DNA of 64,000 nucleotides from positions 1 to 64,000 of the forward strand of contig CAZODA010000010.1 in NCBI GenBank assembly GCA_964578485.1. The letters are read 5' to 3'. The DNA comes from CAZODA01 sp964578485 (GTDB lineage Bacteria; Bacteroidota; Bacteroidia; Bacteroidales; Marinilabiliaceae). The position numbers and the translations under genes are program-made. Below are positions 27,108 through 37,121 of this stretch, one piece after another (position 1 is the first letter of the stretch; each line of letters begins with the position of its first letter). The notes beneath the pieces were generated by a model, which was given only the letters and a program-made list of their open reading frames with translations, was not told the origin of the DNA and made no database searches.

Positions 27108-28907
27108 ATGAAAAAATATTTTTTATATCTAATCGCTATTATCCTTATAGGCTTTTGGGCTTGTGAAGATGTGATGGATAAGCGCAATTTGAATGCCGTC
27201 GATGATACCATTTGGGATCATTATGCTTCAGCAGAGGTGTATATAAATAATCTTTATGCCAAAAATATGCCGGCATTGTCGCTGGCATCTAATGCAGGAT
27301 TTTCCGATGAGGGCTACTCTTCCAGTCAGAATGTGACTGATATCATGTATGGAATTGTTGATGAAACTCGCTTAGATGCCGTTACAGTTTTTAATGTTAA
27401 TACTTTTGCATTAATCAGAGATATTAATATTGGAATCCGAGGAATTTGTAATGCTTCCCTTCAGGAAGAGGAGAAGAATAGATTATTGGGACAGGCCTTG
27501 TTTTTTAGAGCATGGAGAAATTGGGAATTGGTGCGTTTGTATGGGGGAATTCCATTGATACTGACAGCGCAGGATCCTTTTTATGATAATTTGGATGTCC
27601 CCCGCAGTTCTGCTAGTAAATGTGTAGAATCGATTGTTGCTGATTTGGATTTGGCTATAGCCGGATTACCATCATATTGGAGTGAGCTTGAAGGTGCAGG
27701 ACGCATTACCAGAGGAGCCGCCGCTGCTTTTAAAAGCAGAGTGCTACTGACCTTTGCCAGTCCGCAATTCAATCCGGAAAAACGAATAGAAAGATGGGAA
27801 GCAGCTTATAATGCTGCCATGGAAGCCAAAACCATTTTGGATGAGGCAGGCTATGGTTTGCATCCCGATTTTAATAAAATGTTTATCGATAATCCAATAA
27901 AGAATCCTGAAGCGGTACTCTATAGGAATTATATGGCCAATAGTGATTATTCAAATGCTTGGGAGGCTACGATCCGTCCGCCTTCAGGAGGAGGCAATAT
28001 GGGCGGTGGACCTACCTGGAACTTGGTGCAGGCTTTTCCCATGAACAATGGAAAATCTATTTCACATCCCGAATCGGGATATGATGAGCTACGTTATTGG
28101 GAAAACCGCGACCCGCGGTTTTATGCCACAGTCGGATATAACGGAGCAGAATGGGAGATGGCAGGGCGCAATAGCAAAGTATTATGGACCCTTGAGCGCT
28201 ATGCGGGAGAACAAAATCGTACCCCCGGCACCGGTTTTTACCTGAAAAAAGCTAGCAATCCATCCATTTCAAGTGACAATACCGGTAATTGCGGAACCCC
28301 TTGGTTGGAGATTCGTTATGCCGAAGTTTTACTCAATTTGGCAGAAGCAGCTTATGAAACAGGAAAAATGCAGGAAGCTATTGATATGCTTATGTTGATA
28401 CGAGAAAGAGCCGGCATTGATCCTGCTGAAAACTACGGACTTGGAAACTTAATTGATATTGAGGTGATTATGCGTGAAAGACAGATTGAATTTGCTTTCG
28501 AGAATAAACGTTATTGGGATTTATGCCGTAGGAAAATGTTTACCGAAGACTTGGGACCCAATACCCCAAAACTTAATGGAACTAAACGAAAAGGTTTGAG
28601 AATACAAGGGGCAGGACAATGGAACCGTATTAGAGTAACATCCGGAGAATATGCTGGTTGGCGACTAATTGATACAGCTGTTTATTTTGGACATGTCGAT
28701 ATAAACCGTCCCGGAGATTATGAGGAGTATTTTGCAGTCGAGCTGAAAAATATGGATAACCTTCAGGTTAGTGGAGCAGATGCTGTTATTGATTATCCTG
28801 AAATTTGTTACTTTTTTGGTATTCAACAAAGTATTCTGAACCGAAGTCCTGCCATTGAACAAACAATAGGCTGGCAATATGGAACCTTTGACCCTTTGAA
28901 AGACTAA
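27108..28907 (+). CDS. SusD/RagB-like surface glycan-binding lipoprotein
   Basis: A 599-residue lipoprotein (signal ending GFWAC). TPR-type helices of the SusD fold are visible, with family motifs FFRAWRNWELVRLYGGIPLI near residue 130, LNLAEAAYETG near 410 and RERQIEFAFENKRYWDLCR near 450. It binds glycan at the surface and hands it to the paired SusC transporter. It is the last gene before a 154-bp gap and the long enzyme operon. The identity is firm; the ligand is inferred from the neighbours. Confidence 0.95.
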   Translation: MKKYFLYLIAIILIGFWACEDVMDKRNLNAVDDTIWDHYASAEVYINNLYAKNMPALSLASNAGFSDEGYSSSQNVTDIMYGIVDETRLDAVTVFNVNTFALIRDINIGIRGICNASLQEEEKNRLLGQALFFRAWRNWELVRLYGGIPLILTAQDPFYDNLDVPRSSASKCVESIVADLDLAIAGLPSYWSELEGAGRITRGAAAAFKSRVLLTFASPQFNPEKRIERWEAAYNAAMEAKTILDEAGYGLHPDFNKMFIDNPIKNPEAVLYRNYMANSDYSNAWEATIRPPSGGGNMGGGPTWNLVQAFPMNNGKSISHPESGYDELRYWENRDPRFYATVGYNGAEWEMAGRNSKVLWTLERYAGEQNRTPGTGFYLKKASNPSISSDNTGNCGTPWLEIRYAEVLLNLAEAAYETGKMQEAIDMLMLIRERAGIDPAENYGLGNLIDIEVIMRERQIEFAFENKRYWDLCRRKMFTEDLGPNTPKLNGTKRKGLRIQGAGQWNRIRVTSGEYAGWRLIDTAVYFGHVDINRPGDYEEYFAVELKNMDNLQVSGADAVIDYPEICYFFGIQQSILNRSPAIEQTIGWQYGTFDPLKD

Positions 28908-29014
28908 TAACAATATTAAATTATATCCTGCTTAAGAGATTACAAAAAATAAAAATCGTAGATTTAACTCTTCTCTTTTATAATGCTATTGTTAAAGTAT
29001 AGTGTTTTAATTAA

Positions 29015-29022
29015 TAATTTTG
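29015..29022 (+). promoter_or_regulatory. Candidate -7 box TAATTTTG before the enzyme operon
   Basis: TAATTTTG matches the Bacteroidota TAnnTTTG -7 consensus and lies 47 bp before the first possible start codon of the PL1 gene. A TTG at 28989-28991 could be part of the -33 box, with slightly long spacing. If active, the long enzyme operon has its own promoter separate from susCD. Confidence 0.35.
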
Positions 29023-29045
29023 TTATTTCTAAATCCTTCGCTGAT

Positions 29046-29063
29046 ATTTACAATTTTGTAAAT
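29046..29063. promoter_or_regulatory. Candidate operator at the PL1 start
   Basis: ATTTACAA and TTGTAAAT form perfect 8-bp arms around TT. The site overlaps the upstream ATG of the PL1 gene at 29062 and lies just downstream of the candidate -7 box, a typical repressor position. Confidence 0.35.
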
Positions 29064-30939
29064 GACAACGAATGAGTATTTTAGTTTTTTAAAACGATGG
29101 ATTATGAGTCGATTTGGGTTAATTTTTGTTGCTTTAACAGCTATGTGGTTGATGGTGGAATCAGGCTCCGGACAGATAGTAGCTTTTCCGGGTGCAGAAG
29201 GATATGGCCGCTTTGCGACCGGGGGAAGAGGAAAAGGCGACAATGGCCGTGTGGCCATTGTTACTAATTTAGAAGATGATGTGAATAATCCTCCGGAGGG
29301 TTCTTTCAGATGGGCTTTAAAGCAAGGTGTTGAAGTAATACATAATCCTATTATTGGCGATATTACTGTTGAACAGCCGCTGACCGTTGTATTTGAAGTA
29401 TCAGGAGTTATTGAGTTGAAAGGAGAACTGCGTATTAACCGAAATAATATTACCATAGCCGGTCAAACTGCACCTGGTAGTCAGGGAATTGTAATTCGGG
29501 GATATGGTGTGAACTTTGGGGGAAGTAAAAACATTATTTTAAGATATTTGCGTTTTCGACCCGGAGATGAGAATGACAAAAATAATGACGCATTCAGACT
29601 GGAAAACGGAGGGAATTTTATTATTGATCATTGTTCCTTCAGCTGGGCAATAGAGGAAACAGTACATACTTCAGCTAACAGGTTTACCACACTTCAATGG
29701 TGCATTATTAGTGAGTCCTTATACAATTCGATTCATCATAAAGGTGCCAGAGGATATGCCACACAGTGGGGAGGAGAATATGCTTCTTATCATCATAACT
29801 TGTTGGCACATCACAGCTCCAGGATGCCGCGTATAAATGGATCAAGTCAGAATGATGTTGAAGCATTGGTAGATTACCGAAATAACGTGAATTACAATTG
29901 GGGTCGCCATGGATCTTTTTATGGAGGAGAATGGGAAAATACTGCCGGCCAAGGATTTTGCCATACAAATGTTGTGAATAATTATTTTATTCCCGGACCT
30001 GCTACTCCTCCCAATCCGATATTTCTCCGACCTTCACTGAATCGATCCGGTATTCCACTTGATGGTTATGCTAAGTGGCATGTAAGTGGTAATGTAATGG
30101 TAGGGAACGAAGATCTGACCATGGATAACCGACTCGGGATTGATGTGAGCGAAGTTGGCTCATTGGAGAATATCTTTTCAGAAGAAATTTTGTTGAAAAC
30201 TATTGATATTGAAGGAGCAGCCGGCGACTTGGAGAATTATGATACTTGGACCCAAACTGCCGAAGAAGCATATACAGCAGTTCTCGATGGAGCAGGTGCA
30301 ACATTGCCTCGGAGAGACGATATCGATGAACGTATTGTCGCTGAAGTTCGAGGTGATATTCCGATTTTACGTTATGCTTATGCAATTCCGGGCGGACAAA
30401 ACTCACCTATCCTTGGCTTAACTTCCGGCTTGATTGATACACAGATGAACTTGATTCCTGAAAATGAGCAGGATTCTAAAAGCCCCTGGGATATATATAA
30501 AACAGTTACTTCTAATAGCGCGCCACTTGATAGCGATCGTGACGGCATTCCTGATGCCTGGGAAATTGCCAATGGACTTGATCCCAAGGATCCTACAGAT
30601 GCCCGTCAGATTTGTCAGGAAAGTGCTTATAGTTTTCTCGAGTTATATTTGAATGATCTGGTAAGCGGGGATTGGACGAGCTCTGTTGAAAATGCTGCCG
30701 GAGTAAAAAACAGCGGAATAGTTATACTTACACAGCGACATGACCCTGTTATACACTTTTATGCAGATGCTTATGTGCTGGATGTTAATTTGTATGATAT
30801 AACAGGAAATAAAATGTTAAGCCAACAAGTAAATGGATACAGCGGTCAATTAAATCTTTCAGGCTTTGGACATGGAGTGTTTTTGTTAATGTCGCGCATG
30901 ATTGACGGAAATACTGTCATTCAAAAAGTAATGAAATAG
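29062..30939 (+). CDS. Pectate lyase, PL1, with T9SS sorting domain
   Basis: A 625-residue secreted enzyme. The PL1 parallel beta-helix runs from about 35 to 430, starting AFPGAEGYGRFATGGRGK and containing the catalytic stretch IIDHCSFSWAIEE near 187 and HHSSRMPRI near 250. A DSDRDGIPDAWE calcium repeat is near 489, and the C-terminal sorting domain starts near 555 (ending VIQKVMK). It cleaves unmethylated homogalacturonan by Ca-dependent beta-elimination and is exported by T9SS to the surface. The ATG at 29104 (MSRFGLIFV) gives a cleaner signal peptide than 29062 and may be the true start. It heads the long enzyme operon, 12 bp before the next gene. Confidence 0.9.
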   Translation: MTTNEYFSFLKRWIMSRFGLIFVALTAMWLMVESGSGQIVAFPGAEGYGRFATGGRGKGDNGRVAIVTNLEDDVNNPPEGSFRWALKQGVEVIHNPIIGDITVEQPLTVVFEVSGVIELKGELRINRNNITIAGQTAPGSQGIVIRGYGVNFGGSKNIILRYLRFRPGDENDKNNDAFRLENGGNFIIDHCSFSWAIEETVHTSANRFTTLQWCIISESLYNSIHHKGARGYATQWGGEYASYHHNLLAHHSSRMPRINGSSQNDVEALVDYRNNVNYNWGRHGSFYGGEWENTAGQGFCHTNVVNNYFIPGPATPPNPIFLRPSLNRSGIPLDGYAKWHVSGNVMVGNEDLTMDNRLGIDVSEVGSLENIFSEEILLKTIDIEGAAGDLENYDTWTQTAEEAYTAVLDGAGATLPRRDDIDERIVAEVRGDIPILRYAYAIPGGQNSPILGLTSGLIDTQMNLIPENEQDSKSPWDIYKTVTSNSAPLDSDRDGIPDAWEIANGLDPKDPTDARQICQESAYSFLELYLNDLVSGDWTSSVENAAGVKNSGIVILTQRHDPVIHFYADAYVLDVNLYDITGNKMLSQQVNGYSGQLNLSGFGHGVFLLMSRMIDGNTVIQKVMK

Positions 30940-30951
30940 TCTTATAATAGG

Positions 30952-33900
30952 ATGAACTATCTGAACCTAAAAACAACCTTAATATTGAAAACGTTCTCAT
31001 TTTTGCGAAAAGCTTTGTTATTTCTGCTGTTTTGTTTTTTGTTGAATGAAGCACATAGTCAGGAAGCTCCTGTTTACATTGGAGAATCAGGGGATTTAGT
31101 CTATGAAAAAGATAGTGTAGGAAATAGAATACCGGATTTTTCGTTCTGTGGATTCGAAGCCTCCGAGCAAGTAATTCCTACAATTCCGGCTGCCGTTTTT
31201 GTTGCTTGGACCGCTGATGATGCTAGCTTATTAATTCAGCAAGCTATTGATTGGGTTTCCGCCTTGCCGAAAAATAAAAACGGATTCAGAGGTGCTGTTC
31301 AATTAGATTCAGGAACTTATGTGTTAAAAGGACGCTTGAACTTACATACTTCCGGTGTAGTCTTGCGTGGCATGGGAATGGGAGAAACCGGAACCCGTTT
31401 AATTGCAGAAGGAAAAGATCGTCAGACTCTTATCCGTATTTTGGGTAAAGATCAATATAACTATGATACTCCATCAATTGTATCTGATAGCTATGTGCCT
31501 GTCAATGCAATGACCTTAACCGTTGGAGAGCCTTGCCGATTCAATCGTGGTATGAATGTCATGGTTCATCGGCCTTCCGACCAAGAGTGGATAGATAAAC
31601 TTGGGATGGCTCATCTTGGTGGTAGGGAAAGCGACTATATTGGGTGGAAACCGGGACAACGCGACCTACGATGGGAACGAACTATAGTGGACATTTCAGG
31701 TGACACTCTTTTCTTGGATGCCCCTTTAACTACTGCCTTGGATTCTAAGTATGGTAAAAGCACAGTAAGCCCATTTAGGGCTGATGGACGCATTTGTTAT
31801 ATAGGAATTGAAAATTTGCAATTGGAGTCAGCTTATGATCCGGATTATCCGACTGATGAAGATCATTGCTTTTGTGCCATTACCATTGAGCATGCTGAAA
31901 ATGTATGGGTCAGAAGGGTTGGATTTAAGCATTTTGCAGGCTCAGCAGTGGCGGTTTACGAAACAGGACGTAAGGTTACTGTGGAGGATTGTATATCGGA
32001 AGCACCGGTCTCGGAGCTTGGAAGCTGGCGTAGATATTCATTTTTTACTATGGGTCAGCAGACTTTATTTCAACGATTATATGCTGAGTACGGTTATCAC
32101 GATTTTGCAGTGGGCTTTTGTGCTGCGGGTCCCAATGCTTTTGTTGAGTGTGAAGCTTATCTTCCCCATAGTTTTAGTGGTGCCATCGATAGTTGGGCTT
32201 CAGGTGTTTTGTTTGATAATATATTGATAGATGGAAACCGTTTGGTATTTAATAACCGTGGTGTCGATTATCAAGGAGCAGGGTGGACAGCAGCAAATTC
32301 CGTTTTTTGGCAATGCGCTGCACATCGTATTGAGAATTTTGCCCCTCCCGGAGCAATGAATTATGCTTTTGGCGTGTGGGGACAGTTTGAAGGAAATGGT
32401 TCTTGGTTCGCACAAAATAATCATATAAGTCCCCTAAGTTTATTCTATGCCCAACTGTCAGAACGCTTGCAACATGAGAGTTCTCGATTTGCTAATCAAA
32501 TTCGTCCGGCACCCGGGCCTTCTTTTACCAGCCCTACTTTGGAGCAGGCTCAAATCCTTTCCCGGAAAGCCAAGCAAGCGAATCTGACGATGAATGAATG
32601 GATAAGGCAAGGTATTGCTGAATATCCATTGCTTACCACAATTCCTGATGGAACACCATATATGACTGTTGCAATGGAACAGGAGGGAGCAAAGGTTGAG
32701 GATACTACAATAGCCTTGATAAATGGATTTATTACCCATAAGAATAAGCTGATGACAGGAAGTCGGCATACTGTTCCCTGGTGGCGTGGAGTTGCTCGTC
32801 CTTACGAAGCCGATTACAGCGCAACTCCGGCTATTACCAGATTTGTTCCCGGAAGAAATGGTAATGGATATACCGATAATCTTCAGGAAGTAATAGAATG
32901 GATGAAGGAAAATAATATAGTCGGTATCGAACATAACTATGGTTTGTGGTATGACCGACGTCGCGACGACCATCAGAGAGTTAGACGAATGGATAGCCAG
33001 GTGTGGGCTCCGTTTTATGAACAAGCTTTTGCCAGAAGTGGTGAAGGAACAGCTTGGGATGGTTTAAGTAAATATGACCTGACCCGATTTAATCATTTTT
33101 ACTGGAGTAGGTTGTACGATTTTGCAACTCTGGCACGCCAAAATGGGAAGCTGCTTTTGCAACATCATTTTTTTCAGCATAACATCCTTGAAGCCGGAGC
33201 TCATTGGTCCGATAGTCCCTGGAGACCTGTTAACAACATCAATAATATTGAATTTACCGAACCTGTACATTACGCCGGTGATAAAAGAATATTTATAGCT
33301 GAACAGTTCTATGATATCACTTGCGAGCACCGTAGTTTATTATACCGGAATTATATCAGAAAATGTCTTGATAATTTTGATGAAGAACAAGCGGTTTTGC
33401 ATTTGATAAGTGCCGAATATACAGGGCCTCTACATTTTGTTGAATTCTGGCTGGATGTGATAGCCGAATGGCAGGTCGAAAACAATCGGAAAGCTTATAT
33501 AGTGCTTAGCACTACTAAGGATGTGCAAGATGCCATACTATCTCAACCCGATAGAGCATTATTGATTGATGTTATAGATATACGTTATTGGGCTTATCGT
33601 GAGGATGGCACTCTTTATGCCCCTTTAGGTGGTAAAAATCTTGCACCTCGGCAACATGCCCGAATTGAATCATCTGGAAAACGTTCATTTCACTCTGTTT
33701 TCCGGAGTATTTCTGAATACAAAAAGAAGCTCCCGAATAAAGCTGTTATTTATTCTGAGAGGCAGTTCGACCGCTATGGTTGGGCAACGCTTTTTGCCGG
33801 AGGTTCATTACCGGTTTTACCCCCTTTATTGCCGGAAGAATTTACCGAGTCTGTAATATCCATGAATCCTGATTTTTCGGTAGTAATACCGGATAAATTA

Positions 33901-34125
33901 TATCTGCTGCATAATTACAAAGATGCCCTTATCTGGATGGATAATGTTGACTGTTTTGTGTTTGAACAGGCTGAAAATGGAAAATATATGCTTACTTCTA
34001 TAGATGTTTCTACCGGAGAAGTAATACATGATATCGAGGTGTATGCGGATAGTGAAGGACTTAGAGTGATCAATACTCTTGAAAAACCGGTGGTGATATG
34101 GTTAAAAAAAATATCAACAATTTAA
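30952..34125 (+). CDS. Large secreted protein: pectate-lyase-like beta-helix plus DUF6298-like domain
   Basis: A 1057-residue secreted protein with a signal peptide (ending NEAHSQ). Residues about 40-520 form a right-handed beta-helix with a pectate-lyase-superfamily start (DDASLLIQQAIDWV, GTYVLKGRLNL). Residues about 590-1045 match what I know as DUF6298. That half has a conserved-looking, acid- and Trp-rich core (RHTVPWWRG, GIEHNYGLWYDRRRDDHQR, HHFFQHNILEAGAHW, VEFWLDVIAEW) resembling a TIM-barrel glycosidase. Neither half has a known activity that I can assign. It lies between the PL1 and GH140-like genes, with 12- and 10-bp gaps, so it surely acts on the same glycan. Confidence 0.7.
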   Translation: MNYLNLKTTLILKTFSFLRKALLFLLFCFLLNEAHSQEAPVYIGESGDLVYEKDSVGNRIPDFSFCGFEASEQVIPTIPAAVFVAWTADDASLLIQQAIDWVSALPKNKNGFRGAVQLDSGTYVLKGRLNLHTSGVVLRGMGMGETGTRLIAEGKDRQTLIRILGKDQYNYDTPSIVSDSYVPVNAMTLTVGEPCRFNRGMNVMVHRPSDQEWIDKLGMAHLGGRESDYIGWKPGQRDLRWERTIVDISGDTLFLDAPLTTALDSKYGKSTVSPFRADGRICYIGIENLQLESAYDPDYPTDEDHCFCAITIEHAENVWVRRVGFKHFAGSAVAVYETGRKVTVEDCISEAPVSELGSWRRYSFFTMGQQTLFQRLYAEYGYHDFAVGFCAAGPNAFVECEAYLPHSFSGAIDSWASGVLFDNILIDGNRLVFNNRGVDYQGAGWTAANSVFWQCAAHRIENFAPPGAMNYAFGVWGQFEGNGSWFAQNNHISPLSLFYAQLSERLQHESSRFANQIRPAPGPSFTSPTLEQAQILSRKAKQANLTMNEWIRQGIAEYPLLTTIPDGTPYMTVAMEQEGAKVEDTTIALINGFITHKNKLMTGSRHTVPWWRGVARPYEADYSATPAITRFVPGRNGNGYTDNLQEVIEWMKENNIVGIEHNYGLWYDRRRDDHQRVRRMDSQVWAPFYEQAFARSGEGTAWDGLSKYDLTRFNHFYWSRLYDFATLARQNGKLLLQHHFFQHNILEAGAHWSDSPWRPVNNINNIEFTEPVHYAGDKRIFIAEQFYDITCEHRSLLYRNYIRKCLDNFDEEQAVLHLISAEYTGPLHFVEFWLDVIAEWQVENNRKAYIVLSTTKDVQDAILSQPDRALLIDVIDIRYWAYREDGTLYAPLGGKNLAPRQHARIESSGKRSFHSVFRSISEYKKKLPNKAVIYSERQFDRYGWATLFAGGSLPVLPPLLPEEFTESVISMNPDFSVVIPDKLYLLHNYKDALIWMDNVDCFVFEQAENGKYMLTSIDVSTGEVIHDIEVYADSEGLRVINTLEKPVVIWLKKISTI

Positions 34126-34135
34126 TATTTCAATT

Positions 34136-35506
34136 ATGATAAGACAGTTGAATGTTGCTTTATTAATTTCAATGTTGCTGCTTGGATGCTCGAAGGATTT
34201 GTCAGTCAAAAATAATGAGTTGCCACGCTTGAGAGTTTCAAGTAATCAACGGTTTCTCGAAGAGGAAAATGGAGAGCCTTTTTTCTGGCTGGGAGATACC
34301 GGCTGGTTGCTATTCACAAGGCTAAGCAGGGAAGAGGCTGAAGCATGGTTTGATGACAGAGCTGCCAAAGGGTTTAATTTGTTGCAGGTTAGCCTTATTC
34401 ATACTTTGAATGCAAAAAATTATTATGGTGATTCTGCCCTGATTCACCAAAACTTGGCCCGCCCCCTTATTAAAGAGGGAGAATATGATTACTGGGACCA
34501 TGTGGATTACTTAGTGGATTTGGCAGCTCAAAAGGGCTTGTATATGGGCTTGGTTCCTGTATGGGGCAACAACGTACGTTTTGGTGGTGTCTCATACCAA
34601 GAAGCCGAGATTTATGCACATTGGTTGGCCGATAGGTATGGCGACCGATCTCATATTGTATGGCTAAATGGTGGTGATACTTTTGGTAGTGATTCAACAG
34701 CTATATGGAAGGTGATAGGTCGTACTCTTAAAGAAAAGACTGTTGGTCAGTTGGTGACCTTTCACCCTCGGGGAAGATGCTCTTCATCTGATTGGTTTCA
34801 GGAAGAAGAATGGCTTGATTTTAATATGATACAATCCGGTCATCGTCGATATGACCAAGATGATACTGAAAGAGGATATGGTCAGGATAACTGGCGGTTT
34901 GTAAAAGATGATTATGAGCAAATTCCGGTGAAACCCACCCTTGATGCCGAACCTTCCTACGAAGGAATTCCACAGGGCTTGCATGATCCTAACGAAGGAT
35001 ATTGGGACCATAATGATGTTCGACGCTACGCATATTGGTCGGTTTTTGCAGGAGCATTTGGATTTACATACGGACATAATGCCATTATGCAATTTTATCG
35101 CCGAGGTGTAGATGATCCTGCATTTGGAGTTTTGGGATACTGGGACACGATGCTAAACTCTATAGGCTCCAATCAAATGAAACATCTCAAAAAATTGATG
35201 CTTTCCAAGCCCTATTTCGATAGAGTTCCGGCTCAGGAATTACTTGCTGAAAATGGTGAAAAATATGATTATAAAGTGGCCACCCGTGGAGAAAATTATG
35301 CAATGATATATAGTTATCGTGGGGGAATCATCTCTGTGGATTTGAGTAAAATAAAGGCTGAAACAGTTGCAGCTTCTTGGTTTTGTCCCAGAACCGGAGC
35401 CATCACAACTTTTGGTTCTTTCAGCTGTGATCATATTCAGCATTTTGATGCACCTGATGATCCTGAGGATGGCAATGACTGGGTCTTGATTCTTGATAGC
35501 TTATGA
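34136..35506 (+). CDS. GH140-like apiosidase (DUF4038 family)
   Basis: A 456-residue lipoprotein (signal ending MLLLGC). It has the DUF4038-type TIM barrel beginning GEPFFWLGDTGWLLF. The likely acid/base Asp is in LNGGD near residue 181, and the nucleophile Glu is in LDAEPSYEG near residue 271. This spacing resembles the GH140 apiosidase BT1012. GH140 cuts the bond between apiose and the galacturonan backbone in rhamnogalacturonan II side chains. The DUF4038 fold is certain. The apiosidase activity is likely but not proven, since relatives may act on other sugars. A GH28 gene follows after 19 bp. Confidence 0.78.
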   Translation: MIRQLNVALLISMLLLGCSKDLSVKNNELPRLRVSSNQRFLEEENGEPFFWLGDTGWLLFTRLSREEAEAWFDDRAAKGFNLLQVSLIHTLNAKNYYGDSALIHQNLARPLIKEGEYDYWDHVDYLVDLAAQKGLYMGLVPVWGNNVRFGGVSYQEAEIYAHWLADRYGDRSHIVWLNGGDTFGSDSTAIWKVIGRTLKEKTVGQLVTFHPRGRCSSSDWFQEEEWLDFNMIQSGHRRYDQDDTERGYGQDNWRFVKDDYEQIPVKPTLDAEPSYEGIPQGLHDPNEGYWDHNDVRRYAYWSVFAGAFGFTYGHNAIMQFYRRGVDDPAFGVLGYWDTMLNSIGSNQMKHLKKLMLSKPYFDRVPAQELLAENGEKYDYKVATRGENYAMIYSYRGGIISVDLSKIKAETVAASWFCPRTGAITTFGSFSCDHIQHFDAPDDPEDGNDWVLILDSL

Positions 35507-35525
35507 AATATTTGAAGTTTAAGAT

Positions 35526-37109
35526 ATGATGAAAATGAAAAGCAAGATTATTTTTGTATTGTTACTATTTTTAATTCAAAATAGTTTTGCAAGAAATCAC
35601 GGATGGATCAATGTTGTAGAGGAAGGAGCTGACAATACCGGTGTAACCTTATCAACAGAGGCTATTAAAGTTACCATTGAAAAAGTAACAAAGATGGGAG
35701 GAGGTACTGTTTACTTTCCTGCTGGTGAATATCTAACAGGTCCAATCCATATGTTGAGTAATACAACTTTATATCTGGATACCGGTGCTGTCATTAAATT
35801 TTCTAATGATTTTGATTTATACACCCCTTTTGTTAAAACCAGATGGGAAGGAACAGTAATGATGAATTTCTCACCATTGATATATGCTTATGAACAGGAG
35901 AATATTGCCATTACCGGACGAGGAATAATTGATGGACAGGGACGCGAATGGTGGCGCTATTATTACAATAACAAAGAAAATCCCGATATTGTACCGAAGC
36001 ATAAATGGTTCGATGAATGGGGACGCCTTAATGAAGATCTTGTTACCGAGGATTACTATCAAAGTACTATGAAATGGCGCTTTTTCCGCCCACCCATGAT
36101 TCAGTTCTTTAAATGTAACAATATCCTGATCGAAGGAGTTACCCTTACTATGTCGCCTTTCTGGACTATTAATCCTGCTTTTTCTGAAAATATTGTGATT
36201 GAAGGAGTCACCGTAATCAATCCGCCTTCGCCTAATACTGATGGTATTAATCCATCATCGTGTCGTAATGTGCGAATATCCAATTGTTATGTGAGTGTGG
36301 GAGATGATTGTATAACCATTAAGTCAGGAAGAGATATTGATGGTCGAAAATGGGCAGTACCAAGTGAAAATATTACCATTACCAATTGTACCCTGTTGCG
36401 TGGAAACGGTGGGGTGGTTATTGGAAGTGAGGTCTCAGGTGATGTTCGTAATGTAACTATTTCCAATTGTGTATTTGATGGTACTAAACGAGGGATTCGT
36501 TTGAAATCAGCTCGCGGACGCGGTGGAGTGGTTGAAGATATTAGAGTTAACAATATTGTAATGAGAGATGTTAAGGACCAGGCCATAGTGTTTAATTTGT
36601 TTTATGATAAAAGTGAAGAAGAACCCATCACTGAACGTACGCCTGTTTTTAGGGATATCCATATTTCAAATGTGAGTGTTGAAGGCGCAAAAAATGCCTG
36701 TAATTTTTATGGAATCAGTGAAATGCCAATACAAAACCTCACTTTTAATAATATCAATATTAAAGCAGAGACAGGGTTTGTGGTAAATACAGGGATGAAT
36801 ATTGAACTACATAATGTAGATGTGAGCGTAAAGAAAGGTGCATCTTTTATTTTTGAAAATTCCTCAGGCCTGGTGTTAAATAATATAAAAACACAATATC
36901 CGCTACCGGATACTCCGGTTATTTCTTTCGAACAAGTAAGTAATGCATTTATTTATAATTCTTTCCCCCTGGTTGAAACCGATAGATACTTAGAGGTGAG
37001 TGGTTCTGAATCAAAGAATATATTTATGCAAAACAATGTTTTTCACAATGTCAAAATACCTGTTTTCCTGAATGAAGAGGTTGATGCAAATGCCATTATT
37101 AAAAAATAG
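35526..37109 (+). CDS. GH28 glycosidase (polygalacturonase family)
   Basis: A 527-residue secreted beta-helix (signal cleaved near NSFAR). The catalytic signatures are close to canonical: NTDGINPSSC near residue 238, GDDCITIKSGRDIDG near 259 and RLKSARGRGG near 325. The third motif reads RGNGGVVIGSE, with Asn where endo-polygalacturonases have His. The enzyme hydrolyses alpha-1,4-galacturonan, and its long form with extra loops (WRYYYNNKENPD) suggests exo action. It is tightly packed in the operon. Confidence 0.88.
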   Translation: MMKMKSKIIFVLLLFLIQNSFARNHGWINVVEEGADNTGVTLSTEAIKVTIEKVTKMGGGTVYFPAGEYLTGPIHMLSNTTLYLDTGAVIKFSNDFDLYTPFVKTRWEGTVMMNFSPLIYAYEQENIAITGRGIIDGQGREWWRYYYNNKENPDIVPKHKWFDEWGRLNEDLVTEDYYQSTMKWRFFRPPMIQFFKCNNILIEGVTLTMSPFWTINPAFSENIVIEGVTVINPPSPNTDGINPSSCRNVRISNCYVSVGDDCITIKSGRDIDGRKWAVPSENITITNCTLLRGNGGVVIGSEVSGDVRNVTISNCVFDGTKRGIRLKSARGRGGVVEDIRVNNIVMRDVKDQAIVFNLFYDKSEEEPITERTPVFRDIHISNVSVEGAKNACNFYGISEMPIQNLTFNNINIKAETGFVVNTGMNIELHNVDVSVKKGASFIFENSSGLVLNNIKTQYPLPDTPVISFEQVSNAFIYNSFPLVETDRYLEVSGSESKNIFMQNNVFHNVKIPVFLNEEVDANAIIKK

Positions 37110-37121
37110 TCTGAAATAAAA

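Noticed and set aside
32458..33024. 188-codon minus-strand frame inside the DUF6298 gene
   Set aside because: Antisense shadow of a well-supported coding region in a tightly packed operon.
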